NCBI RefSeq assembly: GCF_900114355.1
Contig: NZ_FOSS01000001.1
Span: 707,386-771,385, forward strand
Source of the DNA: Lysobacter sp. cf310
Lineage (GTDB): Bacteria; Pseudomonadota; Gammaproteobacteria; Xanthomonadales; Xanthomonadaceae
Direction: 5' to 3'
Length of the DNA stretch: 64,000 bases
Translations under genes and position numbers: made by a program
Shown: in pieces, positions 45,061-54,917 of the stretch
How the letters are laid out: every line of letters begins with the position of its first letter
Position numbering within the stretch: the stretch's first letter is position 1
The notes under the pieces: generated by a model
What the model was told of the DNA's origin: nothing
Database searches by the model: none
The model's input: the letters and a program-made list of their open reading frames with translations, nothing else

Positions 45061-46170
45061 ATGTCGAAGAGGTGGCTGTTCGCATCGGGTCTGCTGGCAC
45101 TGAGCCTGTTGGCCACGGCCTGCCAGCGGCCGGCGAACGGCGACGATGCGACGGCCCGCGCCGAGGCGGTCACCATCGGCGACCAGTCCGGCGACCGCTC
45201 CGCCGCTCCCGCCGACGACCAGGCGCCGGCCAAGGCCGACGCGCTCAAGGGCACCTACTGGCCGCCGGCCAAGCTCGATTCCGGCGAGGCCTCGATCAGC
45301 TGCGAGTACGACTACGCCCAGCACGGCGACGGCGAGGCGCTGACCTCGCTGGAGTTCTTCAGCCTGGTCGATGCGTTGCGCGCGTGCCAGCCGCAGGGCA
45401 TGGTGCGGGTGCGCTACCGCGGCAAGATCGGCGCCGGCTTCACCGCCCTGGTCCAGCGCGTGGCGGCGATGGCCGATCGCATGGAAATCCCGACCCGCAT
45501 CCTCGACCTGGATTCCACCGGCGGCCATGTCGAAGAGGCGATCCGCGCCGGCGACTCGATCGCCGAATCGCGCTGGGCGATCTGGATCCGCGAGGATTCG
45601 CAGTGCCACAGCGCCTGCGTGCTGGTGCTGGCGGCGGGCGATACCCGTTCGATCTCGGGCAAGGTCGGCATCCACCGTCTGATCCGCGATCGCTCCACCG
45701 CGACCTCGCGCGCCGAACTCAGCGCCGAGCTCAAGGCCATCAACACCCAGGTGCGCGATTATCTGGAGCGCAACGGCGTGGCCACCGCGGTCGCCGATCA
45801 GATGATGACGGTGGCCAACCGCGACCTGCGCATCCTCAGCGAGGCCGAGCTCAAGGAGTACGGCCTGGCCGGCACCAACGCGGCCCAGGACGATCTCGAC
45901 CGGATCCGGGTGGGACGCAAGTGCGGCGAGGACTTCATGCGTCGGCGCGACGCGTTCCGGCGCGATTTCGACAAGCAGTGCATGCAGGTCGGCCAGGCCT
46001 TCCAGGCCATGGCCGAATGCGGGCTGGCGCTGCGCCAGCGCTACGGCTTCCCCGACGCGCGCTGCGCGCAGGACAGCCCCATGTCCGAGTACGACCGGTA
46101 TCCGGGCCGCCTCGAGACCGACGAGCCGCCGACACGCGTCACCGTGCGCGGCGAACGACCCGCCGGCTGA
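45061..46170 (+). CDS. ClpP/crotonase-fold periplasmic lipoprotein
   Basis: 369 residues. A lipoprotein signal (LLATAC, Cys21) anchors it outside the cytoplasmic membrane. A low-complexity linker (22-75) precedes a ClpP-like fold: LDSTGGHVEEAIRAGDSI forms the oxyanion-strand region, and the probable catalytic Ser184 (CHSACVLVLAAG) and His205 (KVGIHR) follow. A C-terminal ~100-residue region has several Cys. It resembles the COG3904-type predicted periplasmic ClpP-like proteins, whose substrates are unknown. The third triad residue cannot be assigned. The ATG at 45061 has AAGGC upstream. Confidence 0.8.
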   Translation: MSKRWLFASGLLALSLLATACQRPANGDDATARAEAVTIGDQSGDRSAAPADDQAPAKADALKGTYWPPAKLDSGEASISCEYDYAQHGDGEALTSLEFFSLVDALRACQPQGMVRVRYRGKIGAGFTALVQRVAAMADRMEIPTRILDLDSTGGHVEEAIRAGDSIAESRWAIWIREDSQCHSACVLVLAAGDTRSISGKVGIHRLIRDRSTATSRAELSAELKAINTQVRDYLERNGVATAVADQMMTVANRDLRILSEAELKEYGLAGTNAAQDDLDRIRVGRKCGEDFMRRRDAFRRDFDKQCMQVGQAFQAMAECGLALRQRYGFPDARCAQDSPMSEYDRYPGRLETDEPPTRVTVRGERPAG

Positions 46171-46221
46171 TCGCGGCCGCGGGGACGGCGCGCGATCCCC
46201 CGAGACGATCCCCCAAAACGG

Positions 46222-46560
46222 TTACAGCGGCGAGCAGTCGGTCCAGCCGGCCACGCCGCCGACGGCGTTCATTTCGGCGACCAGGGCGTTGTGGCAACTC
46301 TGGTACGAGTTGCCGAAGACCTCGTGCCCGGTGCGGAAGGTGGTGCCGATCTCGCCGATGTGTTCGATGCCGTCGCCCCACACGGTGTACTGGGTGTAGT
46401 AGCTGCCGCGCCAGGTGCCGGTGCTAGGGCCGACCGGATCGTCGCGGTCGTGGATGACCCGGCCCGGCACGCCGTTGGCGGCGCCGGCGGGATCGGAGGC
46501 GAGGCTGGCGCCGAGCAGCACGGTCGTCATCAGGGCCAGGTTGAACAGCTTGAGCTTCAT
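46222..46560 (-). CDS. Small secreted protein of unknown function
   Basis: 112 residues. A signal peptide ends near AGAANG (about residue 28). The mature ~85 residues are rich in Gly, Tyr and Thr, with two Cys (YQSCHNA and WTDCSPL) that probably form a disulfide. I do not recognise the family. The ATG at 46560 has a GGAG site upstream; an in-frame earlier start would place charged residues before the signal. It converges on the ClpP-like lipoprotein gene, 51 bp apart. The 303-bp region to the divergent gene at 46864 shows no distinct element. Confidence 0.65.
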   Translation of the reverse strand: MKLKLFNLALMTTVLLGASLASDPAGAANGVPGRVIHDRDDPVGPSTGTWRGSYYTQYTVWGDGIEHIGEIGTTFRTGHEVFGNSYQSCHNALVAEMNAVGGVAGWTDCSPL

Positions 46561-46863
46561 AGCGATCTCCAGGTGGGACCGCCGTGGCGACGGCGGCATT
46601 GGACGGTTGCGGGTCCCGGGGCCGGCCCTGCGATCGCGTGATCGGCGGCCGACCGGGTCCGATCACGCTAGGAGCGGGGCCGCCCGGCGGCCAGTACGCG
46701 CACGGGACCAAACCGGACCGCGGCGGGAACGAATCGCGCCGATGCTTCGAAGAATCAATCGCTTGGCGCGGATTCGTACCCCGTTTGTGCCCCCGAAACC
46801 GTTGGAGCCGCGGGCGCGGCGGCGCCTACACTGAGCGGGCCATCCACCTACCGTGACCGAGCC

Positions 46864-47340
46864 ATGACGCGCCAACCGCTGCTCTGCCTGCTCAGCCTCA
46901 GCCTGCTGTTTGCCACCGGCGCCCACGCCCACGACCCCCTGGCCAAGAACAAGAAGTGGTGCCTGGACCCGAACACCTCGCCCAAGATCGTCAGCACCTT
47001 CAGCATCACGCCCGCGGCGCTGGCGCAGTACCGCACCGAGCACGCGCCGCTGCTGGGCACGGCCGGCGCGACCTACTGCGTGCCGGAGAAGACCTGCGGC
47101 ATCGTCGACGAGTGGTATTGGGCCAACGAGGCCGCGCACGACCAATGCTCGGCGCTGGGCGTCAAATCCGCCGATCCCGCGGCGCAGGCGGTGCCCTTCG
47201 TGCAGGGGCCGGTCGATTTCAGCCCCGACAACGGCGACCACCACGACCTCTACCGCTTCAAGGACGGCAATCTGCAGGGCGTGTGCGTGGTCTGCGTCGA
47301 CAACCGCGTCGAGGCCGAGCCGCTGTTGCCCGACCGCTGA
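46864..47340 (+). CDS. Secreted Cys-rich protein of unknown function
   Basis: 158 residues. A signal peptide ends near HAHDPL (about residue 22). Mature cysteines occur in KWCLDP, TYCVPEKTCG, DQCSALG and QGVCVVCVD, an even number that suggests three disulfides or a metal site. Paired His residues (GDHHDLYRF) could also bind metal. I do not recognise a named domain. It converges with the TPR-PAS gene, with only 9 bp between stops. Confidence 0.7.
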   Translation: MTRQPLLCLLSLSLLFATGAHAHDPLAKNKKWCLDPNTSPKIVSTFSITPAALAQYRTEHAPLLGTAGATYCVPEKTCGIVDEWYWANEAAHDQCSALGVKSADPAAQAVPFVQGPVDFSPDNGDHHDLYRFKDGNLQGVCVVCVDNRVEAEPLLPDR

Positions 47341-47349
47341 GGCGGGGCC

Positions 47350-49527
47350 TCAGACCAGGGCGCGGCGCCGGGTGTAGGCCAGCGCCGCGTCGACGCGGCG
47401 CTGCAGGTCCTCGCGTTCCTGGGCCGTCATCGTGCAGTGGCTGAGCACGTAGTAGGCCGAGCGCAGCACGTCGCGCCAGCGCGGCCGCCGCGGCAGCCGC
47501 GACAGGCTCAGATAACGCTCCATCGCGCGCACCCGCAGGCGGCCGTCGTCGACGGTCACCCGCCAGATGCGGCTGCGCTCGGCCAGCTCCAGGCGGCTGC
47601 TGCCGGTGCTGCGCTCCCAGGTCTCGACCACGGCCAGCATCAGCTCGACCAGGGTGCGGCGGAAGTCCTCGCGCAGGTGCGCGTCGTGATCGGAATCGTC
47701 GGCGTTCGCCGCGACCTCGGACAAACCCGTCATGGCGGCCGCGCTCGCGCAATCCTCGCGCAGCCCGAGCACGATCAGACCGTCGCCGCGCAGCCAGGGC
47801 GTGAGCCGGGCCTGCAGGCGGATCGCGCCGTCGCGGCGCGCGCAGGCCAGGGTCTGCTCGCTGGCGTCCTCCATGCCTTCCAGCGCCGCCGTCCAGGCCT
47901 CGCGATCGGCCTCGCCCAGATAATCGCCCAGCGCCTGGCCCACCGGCGACGCGGCATCGGCATCGAGCAGTTCACAGGCGGCGCGATTGGCGGCCAGCAC
48001 CTGGCCCTCGGCATCGATCAGGCAGACCGCGTCCTGGCGACTGTCGAGCAGGGCCTGCAGCAGGCTGCGGTCCTCGGCCAGCGCCTCCGTCTCGCGCCGG
48101 TAGCGCGCCAAGGCCTCCTCTTCGCGCACCTCGCGCTCGGCCTCGAGCAGGCGCGCGCGTTGGCGCCGGCGCATCCATAGCAGGCCCAGCGCCAGCGCCG
48201 CGGCCAGGCTCGCGGCCAGGGTCAGCCACAACAGCAGGGTGCGCTGGCGCAGTTCGCCGCGCCGCAACCGGTTCTCGGTTTCCAGCGCGGCGATGGTGCG
48301 GTCGCGTTCGGCGGTTTCGAAGCGCGTGCGCAGCCAGCCCAGTTGGCGATCCTGCTGCGCGCGGCTGAGCACGCGTTCCTGCTCGTGGGCGTCGCGCAGG
48401 GTGGCGATCGCTGCGCCGCGATCGCCCGCGGCCTCCTGCGCCAGCGACCGCTCTTCCAGCAGCGCGATGCGTTCCACACCGCTTTCGGGCAGCGCCGCGA
48501 TCGCCGCGCGCAGGCGTTCGGCGGCCGCATCGGCGCGGCCCTCCAGGCGCTCGCTGCGCGCGATCTGCAGTTGCAGGCTGGCCGGCAGGCTCAACTTGTG
48601 TTCGCCCGCGATCGCGAACGCGGCCTGCCGCCACTGCCGCGCCTGGGCCAGATCGGCGCGCGACAAGGCGGTGCGCATCAGGCCGGCGTACACGCGCAGC
48701 TCGTAGGCGCGGTTGCCTGCCTCGCGATACGTCTGCAACGCTTCCTGCAGCCAGCGCTGAGCCTGCGCCGCGTCGCCGCGGTCCAGGCTGAGCTCGCTCA
48801 GGCTTTCCAGCACGTGCCCGGCTTCGACGCGGTTGTTCTGGGCGCGGAACGCGACCAGGGCCTCGCGGTAATGGCGGGTCGCCTCGTCGGGCTCGTCGAG
48901 TTCGCGGTAGACGTCGGCGATGTTGTTGAGCACCGCGCCGCCGACCTCGCCCTGGGCGCGCTGCATCTGCAGGCTGGCGGTGAGCGTGCGCAGGGCGCCG
49001 CGGAAATCGCCGAGCCGGCGCAGCGCGCTGCCGACGTTCTTGAGATCGCGCGCGACCGCGCTGCGATCCTCGTGCGCGGTCGAGAGCTTGAGCGCGCATT
49101 CGAAACGGCTCAGCGCCTCGGGGATGAGCTCGCGCCGATAGGCGAGGATGCCGCGCTGGCGCACCAGTTCGTAGTGCAAGGACCAATCGGCGTCGCGGCC
49201 CAGGCTGGCCTCCGCGCAATCCAGCGCCTGCGCGGCCTCGTCGAAGCGCCCGCCGCCGATGCGCTCGCGCGCCTGCGCGAGCAAGCCCGTGGCGGTGGAT
49301 GCGGCGGTCGGCGCGACGGCGCCGACGGGCAGGCCGAGCCGGCGCGGGCAGGTGGCGGGATCCGGCAGCGGCCGCGGTGTCGGCGCGGCGTCGCACAGCA
49401 CCCGCGGCGGCGCGGCCGACGCGGCGCCGACGAGGATCAGAAACAGCGCGGAACAGATCGCGGCCAGCGCGTAAGGCCGGCGCCGCGCTTGCGGCCAGCG
49501 GGGCGTGCGGGCCGGGGCCGCGGTCAA
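47350..49527 (-). CDS. TPR-PAS membrane protein with an uncharacterised C-terminal domain
   Basis: 725 residues. An N-terminal signal or anchor is followed by about six tetratricopeptide repeats (about residues 80-340), a coiled coil, a transmembrane helix (LLLWLTLAASLAAALALGLL, ~425-445), a second coiled coil and a PAS domain (~490-590, SRQDAVCLIDAEGQVLAANR). A ~100-residue domain (VELMLAVVETWERSTG onward) ends the protein. No kinase, GGDEF or EAL is present. This resembles periplasmic-TPR signalling proteins of xanthomonads. The output domain may bind DNA or a partner (inference). The only start in the signal region is TTG at 49527, so the start is tentative. Confidence 0.75.
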   Translation of the reverse strand: MTAAPARTPRWPQARRRPYALAAICSALFLILVGAASAAPPRVLCDAAPTPRPLPDPATCPRRLGLPVGAVAPTAASTATGLLAQARERIGGGRFDEAAQALDCAEASLGRDADWSLHYELVRQRGILAYRRELIPEALSRFECALKLSTAHEDRSAVARDLKNVGSALRRLGDFRGALRTLTASLQMQRAQGEVGGAVLNNIADVYRELDEPDEATRHYREALVAFRAQNNRVEAGHVLESLSELSLDRGDAAQAQRWLQEALQTYREAGNRAYELRVYAGLMRTALSRADLAQARQWRQAAFAIAGEHKLSLPASLQLQIARSERLEGRADAAAERLRAAIAALPESGVERIALLEERSLAQEAAGDRGAAIATLRDAHEQERVLSRAQQDRQLGWLRTRFETAERDRTIAALETENRLRRGELRQRTLLLWLTLAASLAAALALGLLWMRRRQRARLLEAEREVREEEALARYRRETEALAEDRSLLQALLDSRQDAVCLIDAEGQVLAANRAACELLDADAASPVGQALGDYLGEADREAWTAALEGMEDASEQTLACARRDGAIRLQARLTPWLRGDGLIVLGLREDCASAAAMTGLSEVAANADDSDHDAHLREDFRRTLVELMLAVVETWERSTGSSRLELAERSRIWRVTVDDGRLRVRAMERYLSLSRLPRRPRWRDVLRSAYYVLSHCTMTAQEREDLQRRVDAALAYTRRRALV

Positions 49528-49627
49528 CCGCCGCGCCTTTGCGGAACATCGGCCCGCGCGGGTCGCGTTGCGCGACCCGCGTTCGACAGCATCGGTGCCG
49601 GCAGCCTCATCGGCGCGGCCCCTGAGC

Positions 49628-51628
49628 TCAGACCAGCGCCTTCGCCGCCGCGACCACGCGCTCGACCGTGAAGCCGAAGTGCGGGAACAGCGCCTCGGCC
49701 GGCGCCGACGCGCCGAAGCTGTCGATGCCGATCACGGCGCCGTCCAGGCCGACGTACTTGCGCCAGAAATCGCTGACGCCGGCTTCGATCGCCACGCGCT
49801 TGCGCACCGCGTTGGGCAGCACGGATTCGCGGTAGGCGGCGTCCTGGCGGTCGAACACGTCGCTGGACGGCATCGACACCACGCGCACCTTGACCCCGTC
49901 GGCGGCCAACGCGTCGGCGGCCTGGGTGGCCAGACCGACCTCGGAACCGGTGGCGATCAGGATCAGCTCGGGCGCGCCCTCGCTGTCGCGCAGCACGTAG
50001 CCGCCGCGCGCGATCTGCTTGAGCTGTTCGTCGCTGCGCGGCTGATGGGTGAGGTTCTGGCGCGAGAAGATCAGGCAGCTCGGACCGTCCTTGCGCTCGA
50101 TCGCGGCGCGCCACGAGGTCGCCGATTCGACCGCGTCGCAGGGACGCCAGACGTCGTTGTGCGGGATGTAACGCAGGCTGGCCAGATGCTCGATCGGCTG
50201 GTGGGTGGGGCCGTCCTCGCCCAGGCCGATCGAATCGTGGGTGTAGACGTGGATCGCGTGCGCGCCCATCAAAGCGCTCATGCGCACGGCGTTGCGCGCG
50301 TAGTCGCTGAACACCAGGAAGGTGGCGTCGTAGGGAATGAAGCCGCCGTGCAGGCTGAGGCCGTTGCTGATCGCGGTCATCGCGAACTCGCGCACGCCGA
50401 AGTAGATGTAGTTGGCGTTCGGGTCGTCGCTGGCGACCGACTTGCTGCCCTTCCACAGGGTCAGGTTGGAATGGGCGAGGTCGGCCGAGCCGCCGATCAG
50501 TTCCGGCAGCAGCGGCGCGAAGGTCTCGATCGCCATCTGCGAGGCCTTGCGCGAGGCGATGGTCTGACCGTCGGCCTGCAGCTTGGCGATGTAGGCGTCG
50601 GCATCGGCGGCGAAGGTCTGCGGCAGTTCGGCGTGCGAGCGGCGCACAAGTTCGGCCGATTCGTTCGGGTACTGCGCGGCGTAGGCGTCGAACAGACGGT
50701 TCCACTGGTCCTCGCGCACCTGGCCGGTGCTGCGCGCGCGCCAGCCGTCGTAGATCGGCTCGGGAATCTCGAACGCCGGGTGCGGCCACTGCAGGGCCTC
50801 GCGGGTGGCGACCACTTCGTCCTTGCCCAGCGGCGCGCCGTGCGAGGACTCCTTGCCCGCCTTGGCCGGCGAACCGAAACCGATGGTGGTGCGGCAGCAG
50901 ATCAGGGTCGGCTTGTCGGTCTTGGCCATCGCGGTGTCGATGGCGGTCTTGATCTCGACCGGATCGTGGCCGTCGACGTTGCGGATCACGCGCCAGCCGT
51001 AGGCCTCGAAGCGGGCCGGGGTGTCGTCGGTGAACCAGCCGTCGGTGTTGCCGTCGATCGAGATCTTGTTGTCGTCCCAGAACGCGACCAGCTTGCCCAG
51101 GCCCCAGGTGCCGGCCAGCGACGCGGCTTCGTGCGAGATGCCTTCCATCAGGCAGCCGTCGCCCATGAACACCCAGGTGCGGTGATCGACCACGGCCAGC
51201 TCGGGACGGTTGAAGCGCTGCGCGAGCAGCTTCTCGGCCAGCGCCATGCCGACGGCGTTGGCGAAGCCCTGACCGAGCGGACCGGTGGTGGTTTCCACGC
51301 CCGGGGTCATGAAGTTTTCCGGGTGGCCCGGCGTCTTGGACTCGAGCTGACGGAAGCGCTTGAGCTCTTCGATCGACAGGTCGTAGCCGGCCAGGTGCAG
51401 CAGCGCGTACTGCAGCATCGAACCGTGACCGTTGGAGAGAATGAAGCGGTCGCGGTTGAACCACTTCGGATTGTTCGGATTGTGGTTGAGGTAATCGTTC
51501 CAGAGCACTTCGGCGATGTCGGCCATGCCCATCGGCATGCCCGGATGACCGGAGTTGGCGGCCTGCACCGCGTCGATGGCGAGGAATCGGATGGCGTTGG
51601 CGAGGTCGCGGCGGCTGGGCGTCGTCAT
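49628..51628 (-). CDS. tkt: Transketolase
   Basis: 666 residues, full length. It moves two-carbon units between sugar phosphates in the pentose-phosphate pathway with thiamine diphosphate. Seen: the opening [20 protein letters not shown], the [16 protein letters not shown] cofactor region, the ThDP-binding [20 protein letters not shown] with DDNKISIDG, the pyrimidine domain ([14 protein letters not shown]) and the C-terminal domain with [11 protein letters not shown]. The ATG at 51628 was chosen over a long upstream extension in the same frame that has no transketolase similarity. First of the dispersed tkt-gapA-pgk-pyk-fba set. Confidence 0.97.
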   Translation of the reverse strand: MTTPSRRDLANAIRFLAIDAVQAANSGHPGMPMGMADIAEVLWNDYLNHNPNNPKWFNRDRFILSNGHGSMLQYALLHLAGYDLSIEELKRFRQLESKTPGHPENFMTPGVETTTGPLGQGFANAVGMALAEKLLAQRFNRPELAVVDHRTWVFMGDGCLMEGISHEAASLAGTWGLGKLVAFWDDNKISIDGNTDGWFTDDTPARFEAYGWRVIRNVDGHDPVEIKTAIDTAMAKTDKPTLICCRTTIGFGSPAKAGKESSHGAPLGKDEVVATREALQWPHPAFEIPEPIYDGWRARSTGQVREDQWNRLFDAYAAQYPNESAELVRRSHAELPQTFAADADAYIAKLQADGQTIASRKASQMAIETFAPLLPELIGGSADLAHSNLTLWKGSKSVASDDPNANYIYFGVREFAMTAISNGLSLHGGFIPYDATFLVFSDYARNAVRMSALMGAHAIHVYTHDSIGLGEDGPTHQPIEHLASLRYIPHNDVWRPCDAVESATSWRAAIERKDGPSCLIFSRQNLTHQPRSDEQLKQIARGGYVLRDSEGAPELILIATGSEVGLATQAADALAADGVKVRVVSMPSSDVFDRQDAAYRESVLPNAVRKRVAIEAGVSDFWRKYVGLDGAVIGIDSFGASAPAEALFPHFGFTVERVVAAAKALV

Positions 51629-51761
51629 GGCGTCGGGCACGGGGTCTTCTGGAGGCGGGAGGCGCCCGCGCGAGCGGCTGGACCAGCCGGGCGGACCGGC
51701 CATTGTCCCATCCGCGCGCCGCCCTGTCGCGCCGGATCGGCGCGGACCGGGCCCGAAAACG

Positions 51762-51787
51762 GCAAAGCCCGCCGTAGCGGGCTTTGC
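51762..51787 (-). terminator. Terminator of the DAACS symporter gene
   Basis: A perfect 11-bp stem GCAAAGCCCGC (51762-51772) / GCGGGCTTTGC (51777-51787) with a 4-nt loop, 39 bp after the stop, followed on the minus strand by CGTTTTC. Confidence 0.8.
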
Positions 51788-51825
51788 GCATCCTGGCTGA
51801 ACGCCGCCGGACGGCGGCGCCGGGC

Positions 51826-53157
51826 TCAGGCGACGGTTTCGGGCGCTTCCGGCGCCTCGTCGGCGAGTTCGCCGCTGCGATTGGCCACCACCACCGCGGT
51901 CGCCAGATCGCCGGTGACGTTGAGGGCGGTGCGGCACATGTCGAGGAAGCGGTCGACGCCGAGGATGATGCCCACGCCCTCGGGCGGGATGCCGAGCACG
52001 CCGCAGATCATCGCGATCACCGGCAGCGAACCGGCCGGCACGCCGGCCGTGCCGATGCCGCCGAGCAGGCACAGGCCCAGCACCATGACCTGGTGGACCA
52101 GGGTCAGCTCGATCTGGAAGGCCTGGGCCAGGAACAGCACGGTGATGCCCTCGAACAGCGCGGTGCCGTGGTGATTGGCCGAGGCGCCCACGGTCAGCAC
52201 GAAGCGCGAGACCTTGCGCGGCAGGTGCAGGTTCTGCTCGGCCACGCGCAGGGTGATCGGCAGGGTACCGGTCGAGGACGCGGTCGCGAACGCGGTCAGC
52301 AGGGCTTCCTCGCTGCCGCGGAAGAACGCGCGCGGGCTCATGCCACCGGCGAACTTCACCCACAGCGGCAGCACGATGAACATGTGCACCGCGATCGCCA
52401 GGATCACGGTCAGGGCGAACTTGCCCAGCACCAGCAGCAGCTCCCAGCCGAACTGCGCGCACAGGGCGAACATCAGGCAGGCCACCGCGTACGGGGCCAG
52501 CTTGATGATCATGCCGATCAGGCGCATGCAGATCTCGAACAGGCCCTGCAGCGCGGTCTTGAAGGCCTTGGTGGCCGGCGTCGGCGTCATCACCAGGCCG
52601 ATGCCGATCATCAGGGCGAAGAACATCACGCCCAGCTTCTGCTTGTCGTCGACCGCGGCGGCGACCACGTTCTTGGGCACGATGCCCAGCAGCAGCTTCA
52701 TGAAATCCATCTGCTGGCCGGTGGCGGCGATCTCGCCGGCCTTCTGCGCGCCCTGGGCCATGGCCTGGTCGAGCATGGCGCGGTCCAGGCCGTGGCCGGG
52801 TCCGATCAGGTTCACCATCAGCAGGCCGATCGCGACCGCGATCAGGGTCACCACCGCGGTGTACAGCAGGGTGCGCCAGCCGAGCCGGCCGAGACTGGCG
52901 ACGTCGCCCAGTTCGGCCACGCCCAGCACCAGCGCCGAGAACATCAGCGGCAGCACCAGCATGAACAGCAGCGCCAGGAAGATCTGGCCGATCGGCTGCG
53001 CGACGTAGCCGACCAGTCCCAGCACCAGCGGCGAGCCCGGCGCGACGAAGTGCGCGACCAGGCCGATCACGGCGCCCAGGATGAAACCGATCAACACCTT
53101 GATGTGCAGGGGGATGCCCTTGGACGGCGTGGCGTCAGGCAGGCTGGCGTGGCTCAT
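51826..53157 (-). CDS. Dicarboxylate/amino acid:cation symporter (DAACS family)
   Basis: 443 residues with eight membrane helices and two re-entrant hairpins. HP1 carries [14 protein letters not shown]2 carries [12 protein letters not shown], and TM8 carries [16 protein letters not shown] with the substrate-binding Asp, Arg and Asn. TM7 has [11 protein letters not shown] where the family usually shows an NMDGT-type cation site, so coupling may differ. A long periplasmic or cytosolic insert with [14 protein letters not shown] lies between TM3 and TM4. It takes up C4-dicarboxylates or acidic amino acids. The ATG at 53157 was chosen. Confidence 0.92.
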   Translation of the reverse strand: MSHASLPDATPSKGIPLHIKVLIGFILGAVIGLVAHFVAPGSPLVLGLVGYVAQPIGQIFLALLFMLVLPLMFSALVLGVAELGDVASLGRLGWRTLLYTAVVTLIAVAIGLLMVNLIGPGHGLDRAMLDQAMAQGAQKAGEIAATGQQMDFMKLLLGIVPKNVVAAAVDDKQKLGVMFFALMIGIGLVMTPTPATKAFKTALQGLFEICMRLIGMIIKLAPYAVACLMFALCAQFGWELLLVLGKFALTVILAIAVHMFIVLPLWVKFAGGMSPRAFFRGSEEALLTAFATASSTGTLPITLRVAEQNLHLPRKVSRFVLTVGASANHHGTALFEGITVLFLAQAFQIELTLVHQVMVLGLCLLGGIGTAGVPAGSLPVIAMICGVLGIPPEGVGIILGVDRFLDMCRTALNVTGDLATAVVVANRSGELADEAPEAPETVA

Positions 53158-53202
53158 GCGGTACTCCCGGGTGCGTCAGCCGGAAAGAGTACACCAGCCC
53201 GG

Positions 53203-54912
53203 TCACCGTCCCGGCGGGTACAGCGGCGGCAAGGGCGAGGCGAGGTGCGTGGCTGTGGCGCGCCAGCGCGGGCCCTGCGCGAACGCGGCACGCAATTGCG
53301 CACGCGCAGCCGGGCCGTCGCCACCGGCCCAACGCGCGCGTTGCATGGCCTGCAGAGCGGCGCGCTGAGCGGGATCGTCCAGGCGCTGGATCAGTTCGTC
53401 GACGTCGGCCGCCGGCGGCTGCGCGAGCGCGCACAGCGCGGCCGCGACCTCGCCGAAATCGCCGCTGTCCAGCACCTGCTTGAGCGAGCCGCGCCGGCCC
53501 GAGCTCGGTATCGGCGGCGCGGCGCCCTCCCCCGTGGCCGCGGGCAAGGCCGCCGCGCCGGTGCGTGCCGGCGCCGGATGCGCGCGTCGCTGCAGCGCCC
53601 AGACCAGGGTCGCCAGCCACAGCGCCGCGAACACCAGCGCCGCCAGCGCCCACCAGCGCGCGGCCGGATCCTGGGCGATCGCCGCGATCGGCGAGGCGGT
53701 CGAGGCGGCTTTGGCATCGGCGGCCGGCGTCGGCAGCGGTGCCGGCTTCGAGCCGTCGGCGGCCGCGATCTTCCAGCTCAGCGCCGGCAACTGCGCGGTG
53801 CGCGCCGTGCCGCTGCCCACGTCCCACCAACTCAGGCGCAGTCCGTCCAGGCGCGCGTCGCCGGTGCGCGAGGGCACCAGCGAGAACTTGCGCGTGAGCT
53901 TGACCCGCGGGCGGCCGTTGACGAAGTTCTCGTCCGACTGCAGCGGTTCGGCGAACACCTGCACGCCGTCGATCGGCGGCAGTTGCAGCTCCGGCAGCTG
54001 CGCGGCGGTGGCGCCGTCGGCGCTGGCCTCGATGGTCAGGGTCGCGGCGCTGCCCGCGCGCAGGTCCTGCGGCGCGGATTGGTAGCGCAGTTGCAGATCG
54101 CGCAACGGCAGCCACGGCTGCGGCGCGTTGGCCGGCATCGCGCGCACCTGCAGGCGCTTGGCCGCCGCGGCGGTGCGCAGACTGTCGCCGTTGCTGCCGA
54201 ACATGTCATCGAAGAAGCTGGGCGCGCCGCGGCCCTCGAAACGCGCGCCCGGCACCGTGACCTCGCCGCTGCGTTCGGGCACCAGCAGATAGCGGCGCTC
54301 GACCACGTTGTAGCGGCGCCCGCCGAGCTCGCGCGAGTACTGAGCGTCGTCGCCGACGCGCTGGAACGAGGCGCCTTCCGGCGCCGGCTGGTCGAGCTGG
54401 CCGGCCACGATCGGCACCGCCGAGTACAGCCGCACCACCCAGCCCACCGCCTGCTGCACATAGGGATCGGCGTCGTCGGCTTCGCTCTCGATGAACACGT
54501 CGTCGCCCGCGCGCGCCGGCGCGCGCGCGGCCACCGGCGCGACCACCAAGGTCAGCGGCGAAGTGCGCTCGCCGCCCACGCTCAGCGCCGGCACGGTCAG
54601 GCGCCCGTCGCGACGCGGACGCAGCGCCACGCCGTACAGCGAGCGGGTGACGAATTGGCCGTTGCTGCGCTCGAAGGAGCGCCGGCTGGTGTTGTTGCTG
54701 ACCTCGAAGTCCTTGGCCAGCGGCGCGTAGTCCGGGCCGGCACCGCTGAGCGAGGTGGTCTCGATGTTGAGCGTGACCGTCTCGCCGGCGTTCATGCTGT
54801 CGCGATCCAGCCAGGCGCGCGGCTGCGCCATCGCGCCGAAACTGACGGCGCACAGCAGCCACAGCGCGAGCGCGGCGGCGGTGCGGACGTGGAAGGACGG
54901 CATGCGCGGCAT
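53203..54912 (-). CDS. batD: BatD-family exported protein
   Basis: 569 residues. A signal peptide (cut near AMA-QP, about residue 29) is followed by several beta-sandwich oxygen-tolerance domains. Typical BatD segments are the opening RAWLDRDSMNAGETVTLNIE and TVPALSVGGERTSPLTLVV. One membrane helix (about residues 420-440) and a cytoplasmic tail end the protein. BatD is part of the aerotolerance complex with BatA/B/C and MoxR. It is the last gene of the operon. The ATG at 54912 follows AAGGAG; the upstream gene ends 5 bp earlier. Confidence 0.92.
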   Translation of the reverse strand: MPRMPSFHVRTAAALALWLLCAVSFGAMAQPRAWLDRDSMNAGETVTLNIETTSLSGAGPDYAPLAKDFEVSNNTSRRSFERSNGQFVTRSLYGVALRPRRDGRLTVPALSVGGERTSPLTLVVAPVAARAPARAGDDVFIESEADDADPYVQQAVGWVVRLYSAVPIVAGQLDQPAPEGASFQRVGDDAQYSRELGGRRYNVVERRYLLVPERSGEVTVPGARFEGRGAPSFFDDMFGSNGDSLRTAAAAKRLQVRAMPANAPQPWLPLRDLQLRYQSAPQDLRAGSAATLTIEASADGATAAQLPELQLPPIDGVQVFAEPLQSDENFVNGRPRVKLTRKFSLVPSRTGDARLDGLRLSWWDVGSGTARTAQLPALSWKIAAADGSKPAPLPTPAADAKAASTASPIAAIAQDPAARWWALAALVFAALWLATLVWALQRRAHPAPARTGAAALPAATGEGAAPPIPSSGRRGSLKQVLDSGDFGEVAAALCALAQPPAADVDELIQRLDDPAQRAALQAMQRARWAGGDGPAARAQLRAAFAQGPRWRATATHLASPLPPLYPPGR

Positions 54913-54917
54913 CGCGG

